A stretch of 64,000 nt of DNA from positions 62,001-126,000 of the forward strand of contig JAKOUY010000029.1 of assembly GCA_029782355.1 (NCBI GenBank), in the 5' to 3' direction. The notes under the pieces were generated by a model. It did not search any database and was not told where the DNA came from. It saw nothing but the letters and a program-made list of their open reading frames with translations. The first letter of the stretch is position 1, and each line of letters begins with the position of its first letter. This document shows positions 18,597 to 26,218 of this stretch, one piece after another. Source of the stretch: Actinomycetes bacterium (lineage in GTDB: Bacteria > Actinomycetota > Acidimicrobiia > Acidimicrobiales > Ilumatobacteraceae). The translations under genes and the position numbers were made by a program.

Positions 18597-19945
18597 CTGC
18601 ACCGACCACCACGACCGGGCCGGGTGGCGACGTCACCGGTCCCCACCTCACCGATGCCGACGTCGTCGTCGTCGGCGGTGGCCCGGCCGGATCGTGTGCC
18701 GCGCTGGTCGCCGCCCGGGCCGGCTTGCGCGTCGTCCTGCTCGAGCGCGGCCCGTTCCCCGGCAGCAAGAACATGTACGGCGGGGTGGTCTACCCGCGGA
18801 TCCTCGACCAGCTGATCCCGCAGTGGTGGACCCAGGCACCGGTGCAACGCTGGATCACCCGCCGCTCGACCATGCTGCTCACCGACACCCAGGCGATGAG
18901 CGTCGACTTCCGCAGCCAGGCGTGGGCGGCCGCGCCGCACAACGGCGCCACCGCCGTGCGCCCCGAATGGGATCGCTGGCTGGCCGAGGAGGCCGCCGCC
19001 GCCGGGGCCCAGGTGGTCTGCAGCACCACGGTGACCGGTCTGCTGCGCGACGGCCACCGGATCGTCGGGGTCCGCACCGACCGGCCCGACGGCGACCTCA
19101 CCGCCCGGGTCGTGGTCGCCTGCGACGGCGTCAACAGCTTCCTGGCCAAGCAGGCCGGGCTGTACGAGCACGCCGACGCAGCCCACTACACCGTGGGGGT
19201 CAAAGAGACGCTGGCGCTGCCCAAGGCGACCATCGACGAACGCTTCAACGTGCGCGACCGCGACGGCGTGGACATCGAGATCCTCGGCGGCACCGGCGGC
19301 GTCAACGGCGGGGCCTTCCTGTACACCAACCTCGAGTCGGTCTCCGTGGGCGTCGTGCTGAAGGTGCCGAAGCTCGCCGCTCAGCAACGCCGCCCCGAGG
19401 AGATCATCGCCGCGCTGAAGGCCCACCCGGCGATCACCCCGCTGGTTGACGGCGGCGAGCTGGTGGAGTACTCGGCCCACCTGATCCCCGAGGCCGGACT
19501 GGCGATGATGCCGAAGGTGGTCGCCGACGGCATGGTCGTGGCCGGAGACGCCGCAGCCCTGTGCCTGGCGGCGGGGATCTGGTTGGAGGGCGTCAACTTC
19601 GCCATGGCCAGCGGCATGTACGCCGGCGAGTCGGTGGTCGAGGCGGTTCGCGCCGGCGATGTCAGCGAGACCGGCCTGGCCGGATACCGCCGCCGGCTGG
19701 CCGACAGCTTCGTGCTGCGCGACCATCGCAAGCTGCGCCGTGCCCCGTCGCTGGTGCTCAGCGACCGGGTCCAGCACCGCTACCCGCCGATGATCGCCAA
19801 CACCATCGAGCGGATGTTCCGCGTCGACAACCCGGCACCCAAGCCCGGGTTGCGCCGGATCCTGGCCGAGGAGCGCAAACGGGCCGGGGTTCGGGTCCGC
19901 GACCTGGCCCGCGACGCCTGGGACGCGATGAGGACCTTCGGATGA
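18593..19945 (+). CDS. fixC: FixC-like FAD-dependent ETF:quinone oxidoreductase
   Basis: A geranylgeranyl-reductase/ETF-QO-fold flavoprotein of 450 residues. The ATG at 18593 shares ATGA with the FixB stop. The FAD-binding start is DVVVVGGGPAGSCAALVAARAG (residues about 21-42), with ERGPFPGSKNMYGG as the typical FixC Arg-rich loop. The middle has the GD-motif (VAGDAAALCLAAGIWLEGVNFA), and the C-terminal segment RMFRVDNPAPK is characteristic of FixC. It lacks the fused Fe-S domain of mitochondrial ETF-QO; that role is taken by the separate FixX encoded immediately downstream. It would transfer electrons from the ETF (FixA/FixB) to the membrane quinone pool. Confidence 0.93.
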   Translation: MTAPTTTTGPGGDVTGPHLTDADVVVVGGGPAGSCAALVAARAGLRVVLLERGPFPGSKNMYGGVVYPRILDQLIPQWWTQAPVQRWITRRSTMLLTDTQAMSVDFRSQAWAAAPHNGATAVRPEWDRWLAEEAAAAGAQVVCSTTVTGLLRDGHRIVGVRTDRPDGDLTARVVVACDGVNSFLAKQAGLYEHADAAHYTVGVKETLALPKATIDERFNVRDRDGVDIEILGGTGGVNGGAFLYTNLESVSVGVVLKVPKLAAQQRRPEEIIAALKAHPAITPLVDGGELVEYSAHLIPEAGLAMMPKVVADGMVVAGDAAALCLAAGIWLEGVNFAMASGMYAGESVVEAVRAGDVSETGLAGYRRRLADSFVLRDHRKLRRAPSLVLSDRVQHRYPPMIANTIERMFRVDNPAPKPGLRRILAEERKRAGVRVRDLARDAWDAMRTFG

Positions 19946-20262
19946 GCGCCACCGGCGGGCCGCGATCGGCATCCACCTACCCGAGCCTGCCGTTCACCGA
20001 GCGGATGGCCACGGTCGAGTTCCGCGTCCACGACCGAGCACACATCGTGGTCGACGCCGCCGTGTGCCGGGACTGCAGCGTGCGCGGCTGCGTGGTCGCC
20101 TGCCCGGCCAACCTGTTCGTCCCCACCGCCGACGGGGGGATCGTCTTCAACTACGAGCAGTGCTTCGAGTGCGGCACGTGCTACCTGGCCTGCGATCGCG
20201 AGGGCGCGATCACCTGGAGCTACCCGGAGGGCGGGCACGGCGTCGTGTTCCGCCACACCTGA
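19942..20262 (+). CDS. fixX: FixX-like ferredoxin
   Basis: A 106-residue ferredoxin. The ATG at 19942 overlaps the FixC stop, which is why it is preferred to upstream in-frame positions. Cys residues are at 42, 45, 50 and 54 (CP) and at 74, 77, 80 and 84 (C-x2-C-x2-C-x3-C). This is the FixX pattern and could hold one or two 4Fe-4S clusters. The segment FNYEQCFECGTCYLAC is close to the classical FixX/ETF-QO C-terminal domain. The first 30 residues are a leader-like extension with no export features. It should complete the iron-sulfur part of the FixC quinone reductase. Its stop overlaps the FixA start by one base. Confidence 0.93.
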   Translation: MSATGGPRSASTYPSLPFTERMATVEFRVHDRAHIVVDAAVCRDCSVRGCVVACPANLFVPTADGGIVFNYEQCFECGTCYLACDREGAITWSYPEGGHGVVFRHT

Positions 20263-21050
20263 TGATCGCCGCCTGCCTGAAGTGGTCGGCCGCCACCGGC
20301 GGCTGGTCGGCTGCCGATCAGGCCGCCTTGGAGTTGGGCTTGCAGCACGCCGAACGCACCGGCACCGACTGCGTGGCGGTGACGGTGGGACCGGCCGCGG
20401 CGGCCGGCGCACTGGGCGAGGCGCTGGCCTGTGGCGCCAGCCGAGCGGTGCACGTGGTGGTCGACGGCGACCTGCCCAGCTGGGACACCGCCGTCGCCCT
20501 CTCGGCCGCCGTCGCCGAGGCGATCACGGTGTGGTGCGGCGACTACTCCGCCGATCGCGGCTCGGGCAGCGTCCCGGCCTACCTGGCCGCCCTGCGCCAC
20601 TGCGAGCAGGCACTCGGCGTGGTCGAGGCCCGGCCAGGATCGCTGCCCTTCGAGGTCCTCCGCCGTCTCGACGGGGGCCGCCGCGAGCGGGTGTCGGTCA
20701 CCGGCCCGGCCGTGGTCTCCGTGGAAGGCGCGGCCGCCCGGCTGCGGCGTGCCAGCCTGCGCGCCCAGCTGGCCGACCACTCGGCCCGACTCACTACGGT
20801 GGCCGGCCCGCCGGCCGATCACCTCGATGCCCCGGTCGTCGCCTACCGGCCCCGAGCCCGCCAGCTGCCGGCGCCCGCCGGCGCCGTGGCGCTGGACCGC
20901 ATCGGCGCCATCCTGCACAGCGGGACGCCGGCCCGCCGTGGCGAGACCGTCGAGCTGGAGCCGCCCGCTGCCGCCGCGGCGATCCTCGATGCCCTGACTC
21001 GTTGGGGCTACCGGGCGGGCGGCGCGGCGCCCGGTGGGGCTACGTCATGA
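20262..21050 (+). CDS. fixA: Divergent electron transfer flavoprotein beta subunit (FixA-like)
   Basis: The 262-residue product fits ETF beta in length and position. The N-terminal MIAACLKWSAATGGWSAADQAAL matches the KxV...xxxD opening in outline. GDYSADRGSGSVPAYLAALRHC occupies the place of the ETF-beta signature (G-x-x-A-x-D-x-D-x-G-x-V-x-x-x-L-A), and CGASRAVHVV the nucleotide-loop region. Overall conservation is low, so I call it divergent; the assignment rests on the FixB, FixC, FixX context as well as these motifs. It normally holds AMP, or FAD in bifurcating ETFs. The gene runs straight into mftE, with overlapping ATGA. Confidence 0.8.
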   Translation: MIAACLKWSAATGGWSAADQAALELGLQHAERTGTDCVAVTVGPAAAAGALGEALACGASRAVHVVVDGDLPSWDTAVALSAAVAEAITVWCGDYSADRGSGSVPAYLAALRHCEQALGVVEARPGSLPFEVLRRLDGGRRERVSVTGPAVVSVEGAAARLRRASLRAQLADHSARLTTVAGPPADHLDAPVVAYRPRARQLPAPAGAVALDRIGAILHSGTPARRGETVELEPPAAAAAILDALTRWGYRAGGAAPGGATS

Positions 21051-21730
21051 GCCGCCTCGGCAACACCACCTGGGCCGAGTTGTGGGGTCGGATGCGTCAA
21101 CCGCTGCTCGCCATCCCGGTCGGCTCGTGCGAGCAGCACGGTCCGCACCTCCCGCTGGACACCGACCTGCGCATCGCCACCGCGCTGGCCAACGGCTTGG
21201 CCGCGGCGTTCGAGCCGGGCGAGATCCTGGTCGGCCCGCCGCTCACCGTCACCGCCTCCGGCGAGCACGCCGGGTTCCCCGGCACCCTGTCGATCGGTGC
21301 CGAGGTCATGGAGCAGGTCGTCGTCGAGCTGTGCCGCAGCGCCGATTGGAGCGCCGGGGTGGTCCTGGTGAACGGCCACGGCGGCAACGCCCTCCCGGTC
21401 CAGCGCGCCGTGCGCACGCTGCTGGAGGAGCGCCGCCGGATCCTGCCGTGGTGGCCGCACGTCGATGGCGGCGACGCCCACGCCGGAGCGACGGAAACCT
21501 CGCTGATGCTGGCCATCGCCCCCGACTCGGTTCGCTGGGACCGGATCGAGCTGGGCCGGACCGCCGACCTGGAGACGCTGCTGCCGGAGATCCGCGCCAG
21601 CGGCATGCGCGCCGTGAGCCCCAATGGCGTCCTCGGGGATCCGAGCCGGGCCGACGAGGTCCACGGGCGGGCGCTGCTGACCCGCCTGACCATCGACCTG
21701 GTCGCCGCGGTCGACGAGTGGTGGGTGTAG
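21047..21730 (+). CDS. mftE: Mycofactocin precursor peptidase MftE (creatininase family)
   Basis: MftE is a metal-dependent creatininase-family peptidase. In the known pathway it cuts the C-terminal Val-Tyr dipeptide product off the MftC-modified MftA peptide. The 227 residues contain the metal-binding loop PVGSCEQHGPHLPLDTD (Glu29, His31, Asp40 region), ASGEHAGFPGTLSIG, VLVNGHGGN, and GDAHAGATETSLML. The C-terminal RASGMRAVSPNGVLGDPSRA is, from memory, close to mycobacterial MftE rather than to generic creatininases. The ATG at 21047 overlaps the FixA stop. The next gene, mftF, starts inside its last codons. The genes for the peptide substrate (mftA), chaperone (mftB) and radical SAM enzyme (mftC) are not in the window. 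Confidence 0.93.
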   Translation: MSRLGNTTWAELWGRMRQPLLAIPVGSCEQHGPHLPLDTDLRIATALANGLAAAFEPGEILVGPPLTVTASGEHAGFPGTLSIGAEVMEQVVVELCRSADWSAGVVLVNGHGGNALPVQRAVRTLLEERRRILPWWPHVDGGDAHAGATETSLMLAIAPDSVRWDRIELGRTADLETLLPEIRASGMRAVSPNGVLGDPSRADEVHGRALLTRLTIDLVAAVDEWWV

Positions 21731-23184
21731 ACCGCTTCGTCGTCGACCGCACCTACCGGCGTGTCGGGGGCGGTGCGGTGATCCTCGGCGGGAGCCCGCG
21801 CCGGCTGTTCCGCCTGACGGCTGCCGGCCGGCGGGTGGCCGACGCCCTGGAGCGTGGCGAGCGCCCTCCCGCCAACCACCATCCGCTGACCGACCGGTTG
21901 GTGGCGGCCGGGGCCATCCATCCGGCCCCCGACGCGTCGCCGTTCGGGCCGGCCGATGTGACCGTGGTGATCCCCGTGCACGGCAGGTGCCCGGACCTGG
22001 CGCCGTATCTGGAGGGGGGTCTGGCGGGTGGGCTGGCCGGGATCGTGGTCGTCGACGACGCCTCGGCGGATCCCGTGACCGTGCCCGACGGGGTCCGGCT
22101 GATCCGCCGACCGGTGAACGGTGGCCCCGGAGCGGCCCGCCAGACCGGCCTGGCTGTCGTGCACAGCCCGCTGGTGGCCTTCGTCGACGCCGACGTGCGT
22201 GCTCCGGACGAGTCCAGCACACCCGAGTGGCTGACACCGCTGCTGGCCCACTTCGCCGACGAGCGCGTCGGCCTGGTCGCGCCGCGGGTGTGCTCCGATC
22301 CTGGCGTCGAGGGGGTGATCGCCGCCTACGAACGTCACCGCAGCCCGCTGGATCTGGGGCCGCACCCCGATCGGATCGTGCCGGGCGGGCGGGTTGCCTA
22401 CGTGCCGGCGGCCGCCGTGGTGGCGCGCACCGTCGCGTTGCGGCAGATCGGCGGGTTCGACCCGGCGATGCGGGTCGGCGAGGACGTCGACCTCGTGTGG
22501 CGCCTGGTCGAGGCCGGGTGGGCGTGCCGCTACGAGCCGGCGGCGACGGTGAACCACCGGCCGCGCTCGACCTGGACCGCCCTGCTGGCCCAGCGCGCCG
22601 GGTACGGCCGCTCCGCCGGGCCACTGGCGGTCAACCATCCGGGGGCGTTGACCCCGTTGCGGCTCAGCGGGTGGACCGCGGCGGCGTGGGCGCTGGTCGT
22701 CGCCCGTCGCCCGGCTCTGGCGACGGCATTCCTCGGGCTGACCGGCCTCGGCCTGGCCCGCCGCCTGCCCGGCGTGGAATGCCCGGAGATCGCCCGGCTG
22801 ACGGTGGGCGGCCACCTGGCCGGCGGGGCCGGCGCGGCCACCGCGGTGCGGCGGGTGTGGTGGCCGCTCGCGGCCGTCGCCGCGGCGGCCGTGCCGCGGA
22901 CACGACCCTGGCTGGCAGCCACGCTGGCCCCGCTGGTGGCCGAATGGTGGCGTTCGGACCGAACCGTGCCCCTCGCCACGTGGACTGCGCTCGCCCTTCT
23001 CGACGACGCCGCGTACGGCGCTGGCGTGTGGCGCGGGGCGCTCGACCGGCGCACCCTGGCCCCGCTCCTGCCGGCCTGGTCGCGCCCGCCACGAGATCCC
23101 AGCCGGCGCGGTGCGGGCCGACCGGTCGATGGGCGGCGCCGTCGGCGGGCGGCAACGGCGTCCGGCTACGGTTCGGGCCGATGA
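21721..23184 (+). CDS. mftF: Mycofactocin glycosyltransferase MftF
   Basis: MftF is a GT2-family glycosyltransferase that decorates premycofactocin with beta-linked glucose chains. The GTG at 21721, inside mftE, is chosen because the first residues (RFVVDRTYRRVGGGAVIL then GGSPRRLFRLTAAG) align with the MftF N-terminal domain, which looks PqqD-like. The GT-A domain has VTVVIPVHGRC, VVVDDASADPVTV, VAFVDADVRAPD (DxD-type metal site), GGFDPAMRVGEDVDLVWR (ED catalytic region) and NHRPRSTW. The last 150 residues are hydrophobic helices, and the end LLDDAAYGAGVWRGALDRR is a family hallmark. At 487 residues it is of usual length. It shares 4 bp with the racemase-like gene. Confidence 0.94.
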   Translation: MGVDRFVVDRTYRRVGGGAVILGGSPRRLFRLTAAGRRVADALERGERPPANHHPLTDRLVAAGAIHPAPDASPFGPADVTVVIPVHGRCPDLAPYLEGGLAGGLAGIVVVDDASADPVTVPDGVRLIRRPVNGGPGAARQTGLAVVHSPLVAFVDADVRAPDESSTPEWLTPLLAHFADERVGLVAPRVCSDPGVEGVIAAYERHRSPLDLGPHPDRIVPGGRVAYVPAAAVVARTVALRQIGGFDPAMRVGEDVDLVWRLVEAGWACRYEPAATVNHRPRSTWTALLAQRAGYGRSAGPLAVNHPGALTPLRLSGWTAAAWALVVARRPALATAFLGLTGLGLARRLPGVECPEIARLTVGGHLAGGAGAATAVRRVWWPLAAVAAAAVPRTRPWLAATLAPLVAEWWRSDRTVPLATWTALALLDDAAYGAGVWRGALDRRTLAPLLPAWSRPPRDPSRRGAGRPVDGRRRRRAATASGYGSGR

Positions 23185-24140
23185 CCGTGCGCCTCACCGT
23201 CGATCGGGCGCGCTGGCTGGACGATGTCCACGAGGTGGCCCGGGCGACGCCAGGCCTGGTCCCGGTGGTCAAGGGCAACGGCTACGGATTCGGTCGGGAC
23301 GTGCTGCACCCCATCGCCGCCGGGCTGGCCGACCACGTCGCCGTCGGCACGGTGCACGAACTCGACGGGGTCGCCGTGGGGGTGACACCGGTGGTCCTCA
23401 CCCCCGCCGGTCACCTGCCCGGCGAGCTGCCGCACGGCACCGTGCTCACCGTCGGCAGCGTCGATGACGTGGACGCGCTGGCCGGCTGGAGCGGACTGGT
23501 CATGGTCAAGCTGCGCTCCTCGATGCGCCGCTACGGCGTCGAGCCCGAGGGGCTGGCAGACCTGCTCGACGCGGTGGAGCGGGCGCGCTGCGCGGTGGCC
23601 GGGCTCGCCGTGCACCTGCCCCTCGCCGGCACGGACGCCGACCGCCTGGCCGAGGTCGACCACTGGCTGGCAGCCGTCGGCGCCGTCTCCCGCCTCGCCG
23701 GCGTGCCGCTGTGGGTCAGTCACCTGGCACCGGCGTCCCTCGACGATCTGCGGTCGCGGACCGCCGGTCGTCCGGTGCGCTGCCGGGTCGGCACCGCGCT
23801 GTGGCACGGCGACAAGCAGGCCCTCCGGTTGACGGCCGACGTCCTCGCCGTGCGCCGGGTGCGCCGTGGGGACACCGCCGGCTACCGGGCGACACCCGTC
23901 ATCGAGGACGGGCACCTCGTCATCGTCGGAGCCGGCAGCAGCCACGGCGTGGCTCCGCTGGCCGATGGGCGCAGCCCGTTCCACGCCCACCGCCAGCGGA
24001 TGGCTCTGCTGGAGGCGCCGCACATGCACAGCTCGATGTGCGTCGTCCCCGAGGGCGCGTCGCTGCCCGCGGTGGGCGACTGGATCGACGTCCAGCGCCC
24101 GCTCATCACCACCCGGATCGACGAGCTGTGCTGGACCTGA
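23181..24140 (+). CDS. Alanine-racemase-fold PLP protein, short form
   Basis: A 319-residue member of the alanine racemase N-terminal PLP-barrel family, shorter than Alr (about 370). Lys31 in VVKGNGYGFGRD is the PLP Schiff-base Lys. LVMVKLRSSMRRYGVEPEG corresponds to the K-x-x-x-G-M-x-R-x-G region, and RCRVGTALWHGD holds the Arg (202) that contacts the pyridine nitrogen in Alr. Tyr235 in GDTAGYRATP occupies the place of the second catalytic Tyr. So it has the parts of a racemase, but the small C-terminal domain is reduced. Overlap with mftF (ATGA) ties it to the mycofactocin genes. It may make a D-amino acid or act on an amino-acid-derived product of the operon. A second housekeeping alanine racemase elsewhere is also possible. 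Confidence 0.85.
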   Translation: MTVRLTVDRARWLDDVHEVARATPGLVPVVKGNGYGFGRDVLHPIAAGLADHVAVGTVHELDGVAVGVTPVVLTPAGHLPGELPHGTVLTVGSVDDVDALAGWSGLVMVKLRSSMRRYGVEPEGLADLLDAVERARCAVAGLAVHLPLAGTDADRLAEVDHWLAAVGAVSRLAGVPLWVSHLAPASLDDLRSRTAGRPVRCRVGTALWHGDKQALRLTADVLAVRRVRRGDTAGYRATPVIEDGHLVIVGAGSSHGVAPLADGRSPFHAHRQRMALLEAPHMHSSMCVVPEGASLPAVGDWIDVQRPLITTRIDELCWT

Positions 24141-24144
24141 CTCG

Positions 24145-25224
24145 ATGACCGCCGAGCGCGATCGGGTCGTCGACCTCGACGTCACCCGCGCCGTGGCGCT
24201 GATCGGCGTGGCCCTGATGAACTACCAGGGCTACCTGCTGCTGATGTCCAGGGGCACGGTCGGCCGGTCGATCGTCAACCACGCCCTCGACCCGTGGCGC
24301 GGCCCGCTGGCAACCCGCTTCGCCGCCACCTTCGTCACCGTCGCCGGGATGGGCGTGACCCTGATGACCCGCCGCGTCGTCGCCGCCGCCGACCGCCGGG
24401 CGATCACCGAGATGCGCTGGGTGCTCGCCCGCCGGGGCCTGCTGCTCTACGCCTTCGGCGCGTTCCTCGACTGGATCTGGACCGGCACGATCCTGTTCTT
24501 CTACGGAGCCTTCTTCCTCCTGGCCGCGGCGCTCTTCACCATGCGGTCGCGCTGGCTGGCCGTCGGCGCCGCCGTGGCGGCGACGGCTGGTCACCTGGTG
24601 GCCTGGTGGGGACTGCACCACCGGGTGACCTGGCTGCTCCAGCCGGGCCCGCGCTCGCCACGCGGGCTGGTGTTCAACACGTTCGTCAACGGGACCCACC
24701 CGCTGTTGCCCTGGCTGAGCTTCTTCCTGGTCGGCATGCTGCTCGGCCGCCTGGCGCCCTGGTCCCCCCGGGTCCGCTGGCGCCTGGCTGCGGCTGGCGC
24801 CGGGGCCGTCGCCGCCGGATACGGGCTGCGCGCCCTGAACCCCCGGAGCACGTTGCTGTCCACCGAGCCGTATTCGCGCAGCGCGGTGTACACGCTGTGC
24901 GCCGGCGGCGCGGCGGTGCTGGCGATCTGCGTGGTCGGGTGGATCGCCCAGGCCACCCGGCACTCACCCGTCACTCGCGGGCTGGCCGCGGCTGGGCGGA
25001 CGACGCTGACGCTCTACATCGGCCACGCCCTGTTCTTCAACCTGGTGGTCAACGTGTGGCACCTGGTTCGGCCGGCGGGACTCGACGTCGCGGCCGCCCT
25101 GGCGCTGGGCTACTGGTCGGTGGCGATCCTCGTGGCCGCCTGGTGGCACCAGCACCTCGGGCTCGGTCCGGCCGAGCGGGTCTACCGAGGTTTCGGCGGA
25201 CGGGCAGTCACCGAGACGAGCTGA
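24145..25224 (+). CDS. DUF418/heparan acetyltransferase-like polytopic membrane protein
   Basis: A 359-residue membrane protein with about ten hydrophobic segments. The N-terminal pattern RVVDLDVTRAVALIGVALMNY is typical of DUF418/DUF1624 proteins, which share the heparan-alpha-glucosaminide N-acetyltransferase fold. PLATRFAATFVTVAGMGVTLMT and the C-terminal GLAAAGRTTLTLYIGHALFF are family marks, the latter containing the conserved Arg-Thr and His. Such proteins are thought to acylate envelope sugars from the cytosolic acyl-CoA side. The gene starts 4 bp after the racemase-like gene and closes the operon. In this setting it could modify the glycan chains made by MftF, but this is only inference from position. 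Confidence 0.82.
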   Translation: MTAERDRVVDLDVTRAVALIGVALMNYQGYLLLMSRGTVGRSIVNHALDPWRGPLATRFAATFVTVAGMGVTLMTRRVVAAADRRAITEMRWVLARRGLLLYAFGAFLDWIWTGTILFFYGAFFLLAAALFTMRSRWLAVGAAVAATAGHLVAWWGLHHRVTWLLQPGPRSPRGLVFNTFVNGTHPLLPWLSFFLVGMLLGRLAPWSPRVRWRLAAAGAGAVAAGYGLRALNPRSTLLSTEPYSRSAVYTLCAGGAAVLAICVVGWIAQATRHSPVTRGLAAAGRTTLTLYIGHALFFNLVVNVWHLVRPAGLDVAAALALGYWSVAILVAAWWHQHLGLGPAERVYRGFGGRAVTETS

Positions 25225-25245
25225 GGGTCCTGCGCGAACGACCTA

Positions 25246-26166
25246 TCAGATCTCGTTGAACGTGTTGCACTGGCGGGGGTCCTGGGTGTCGAAGCCCCGC
25301 TTGAACCACTGCTCACGCTGCGCCGCCGACCCGTGCGTCCACGAACCACGGTCGATGCCACCCTGGGTCTTCATCTGGATCCGGTCGTCGCCGACCGCCT
25401 CGGCAGCCTTCAGCGCCTCGGTGATCTCCTGGGGGTTGTCCAGCAGGCCGCGCTGGTTGACATCGCCGACCCACACCCCGGCGTAGCAGTCAGCCTGCAG
25501 CTCCAGGGCGATCGAGTACTTGTTGGCGTTGCCCTGGTCCTGCTGCTGGGCCTGCTGCACCTGGGCGTTGGTGCCCAGCAGGTTCTGGATGTGGTGGCCG
25601 TACTCGTGGGCGACGATGTACTGCTCGGCCAGGTCGCTGGTGTTGCCGACCAGCATCTGCTCCAGCTGCTGCATGAAGCCGAGGTCGAGGTACACGAGCT
25701 GGTCGTTCGGGCAGTAGAACGGACCGGTCTGCGAGCTGGCCGGTCCGCAGCCGGTGTTGGTGCTGTCGGTGAACCACACCGTGCGAGTCATCTGGTACTG
25801 GGTGTTGAAGAACTCCGGCAGCGCGGTGGTCCAGAACTGCTGGACGTCGTTGGTCACCCCACAGACGATCTGCTCCAGGTCGGTCTGGCAGCCCCCGCCG
25901 GTGGACGACTGGGCCGGTGCCTGGTTGGCGGTCATCGGGCCGACCGCCTGGTGCGAGCGGCCGAGGATCTTCGGCAGGAACATGGCCGCGAGCAGCAGCA
26001 GGATGGTCATCAACCCGCCGCCCGCCTTGGTGGGGAACGGAAGGCCGCCGCCCCCGCCGCCACCGCTCGGGAAGGGGAACGGGAACCCGCCTCCCCCGCC
26101 AGCGCCACCGCTGTCTCCCCGACGGTCGTCGATGTTGGAGGCATCGGTGCTGCGAATCTTCGTCAT
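25246..26166 (-). CDS. Putative neutral zinc metallopeptidase (YpfJ family)
   Basis: A 306-residue member of the putative neutral zinc metallopeptidase family. The N-terminus is a Gly/Pro-rich cytosolic stretch (FPFPSGGGGGGGLPFPT). One membrane helix follows (TILLLLAAMFLPKIL), so the protease domain faces outward. Zinc ligands lie in AHEYGHHIQN (His187-Glu188-x2-His191), and the motifs GPFYCPNDQLVYLDLGF and ELQADCYAGVW carry the third ligand region. QGGIDRGSWTHGSAAQREQWF and GFDTQDPRQCNTF complete the family pattern. The ATG at 26166 has AAGGAC upstream. The biological substrate is not known for this family. Confidence 0.94.
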   Translation of the reverse strand: MTKIRSTDASNIDDRRGDSGGAGGGGGFPFPFPSGGGGGGGLPFPTKAGGGLMTILLLLAAMFLPKILGRSHQAVGPMTANQAPAQSSTGGGCQTDLEQIVCGVTNDVQQFWTTALPEFFNTQYQMTRTVWFTDSTNTGCGPASSQTGPFYCPNDQLVYLDLGFMQQLEQMLVGNTSDLAEQYIVAHEYGHHIQNLLGTNAQVQQAQQQDQGNANKYSIALELQADCYAGVWVGDVNQRGLLDNPQEITEALKAAEAVGDDRIQMKTQGGIDRGSWTHGSAAQREQWFKRGFDTQDPRQCNTFNEI

Positions 26167-26218
26167 GTGGACCGGGTCCTTTGCTCAGTGCTCGGCGCAA
26201 GCCTAGAACGGGGTGCGC

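Noticed and set aside
24010-24030. Minus-strand MCGAS peptide resembling the MftA end MCGVY
   Set aside because: It lies inside the racemase-like gene, the final residues do not match, no stop follows, and there is no start signal.
25246-26166. Metallopeptidase as part of the mycofactocin-related operon
   Set aside because: It is on the opposite strand, convergent with DUF418, and belongs to a widely scattered family.
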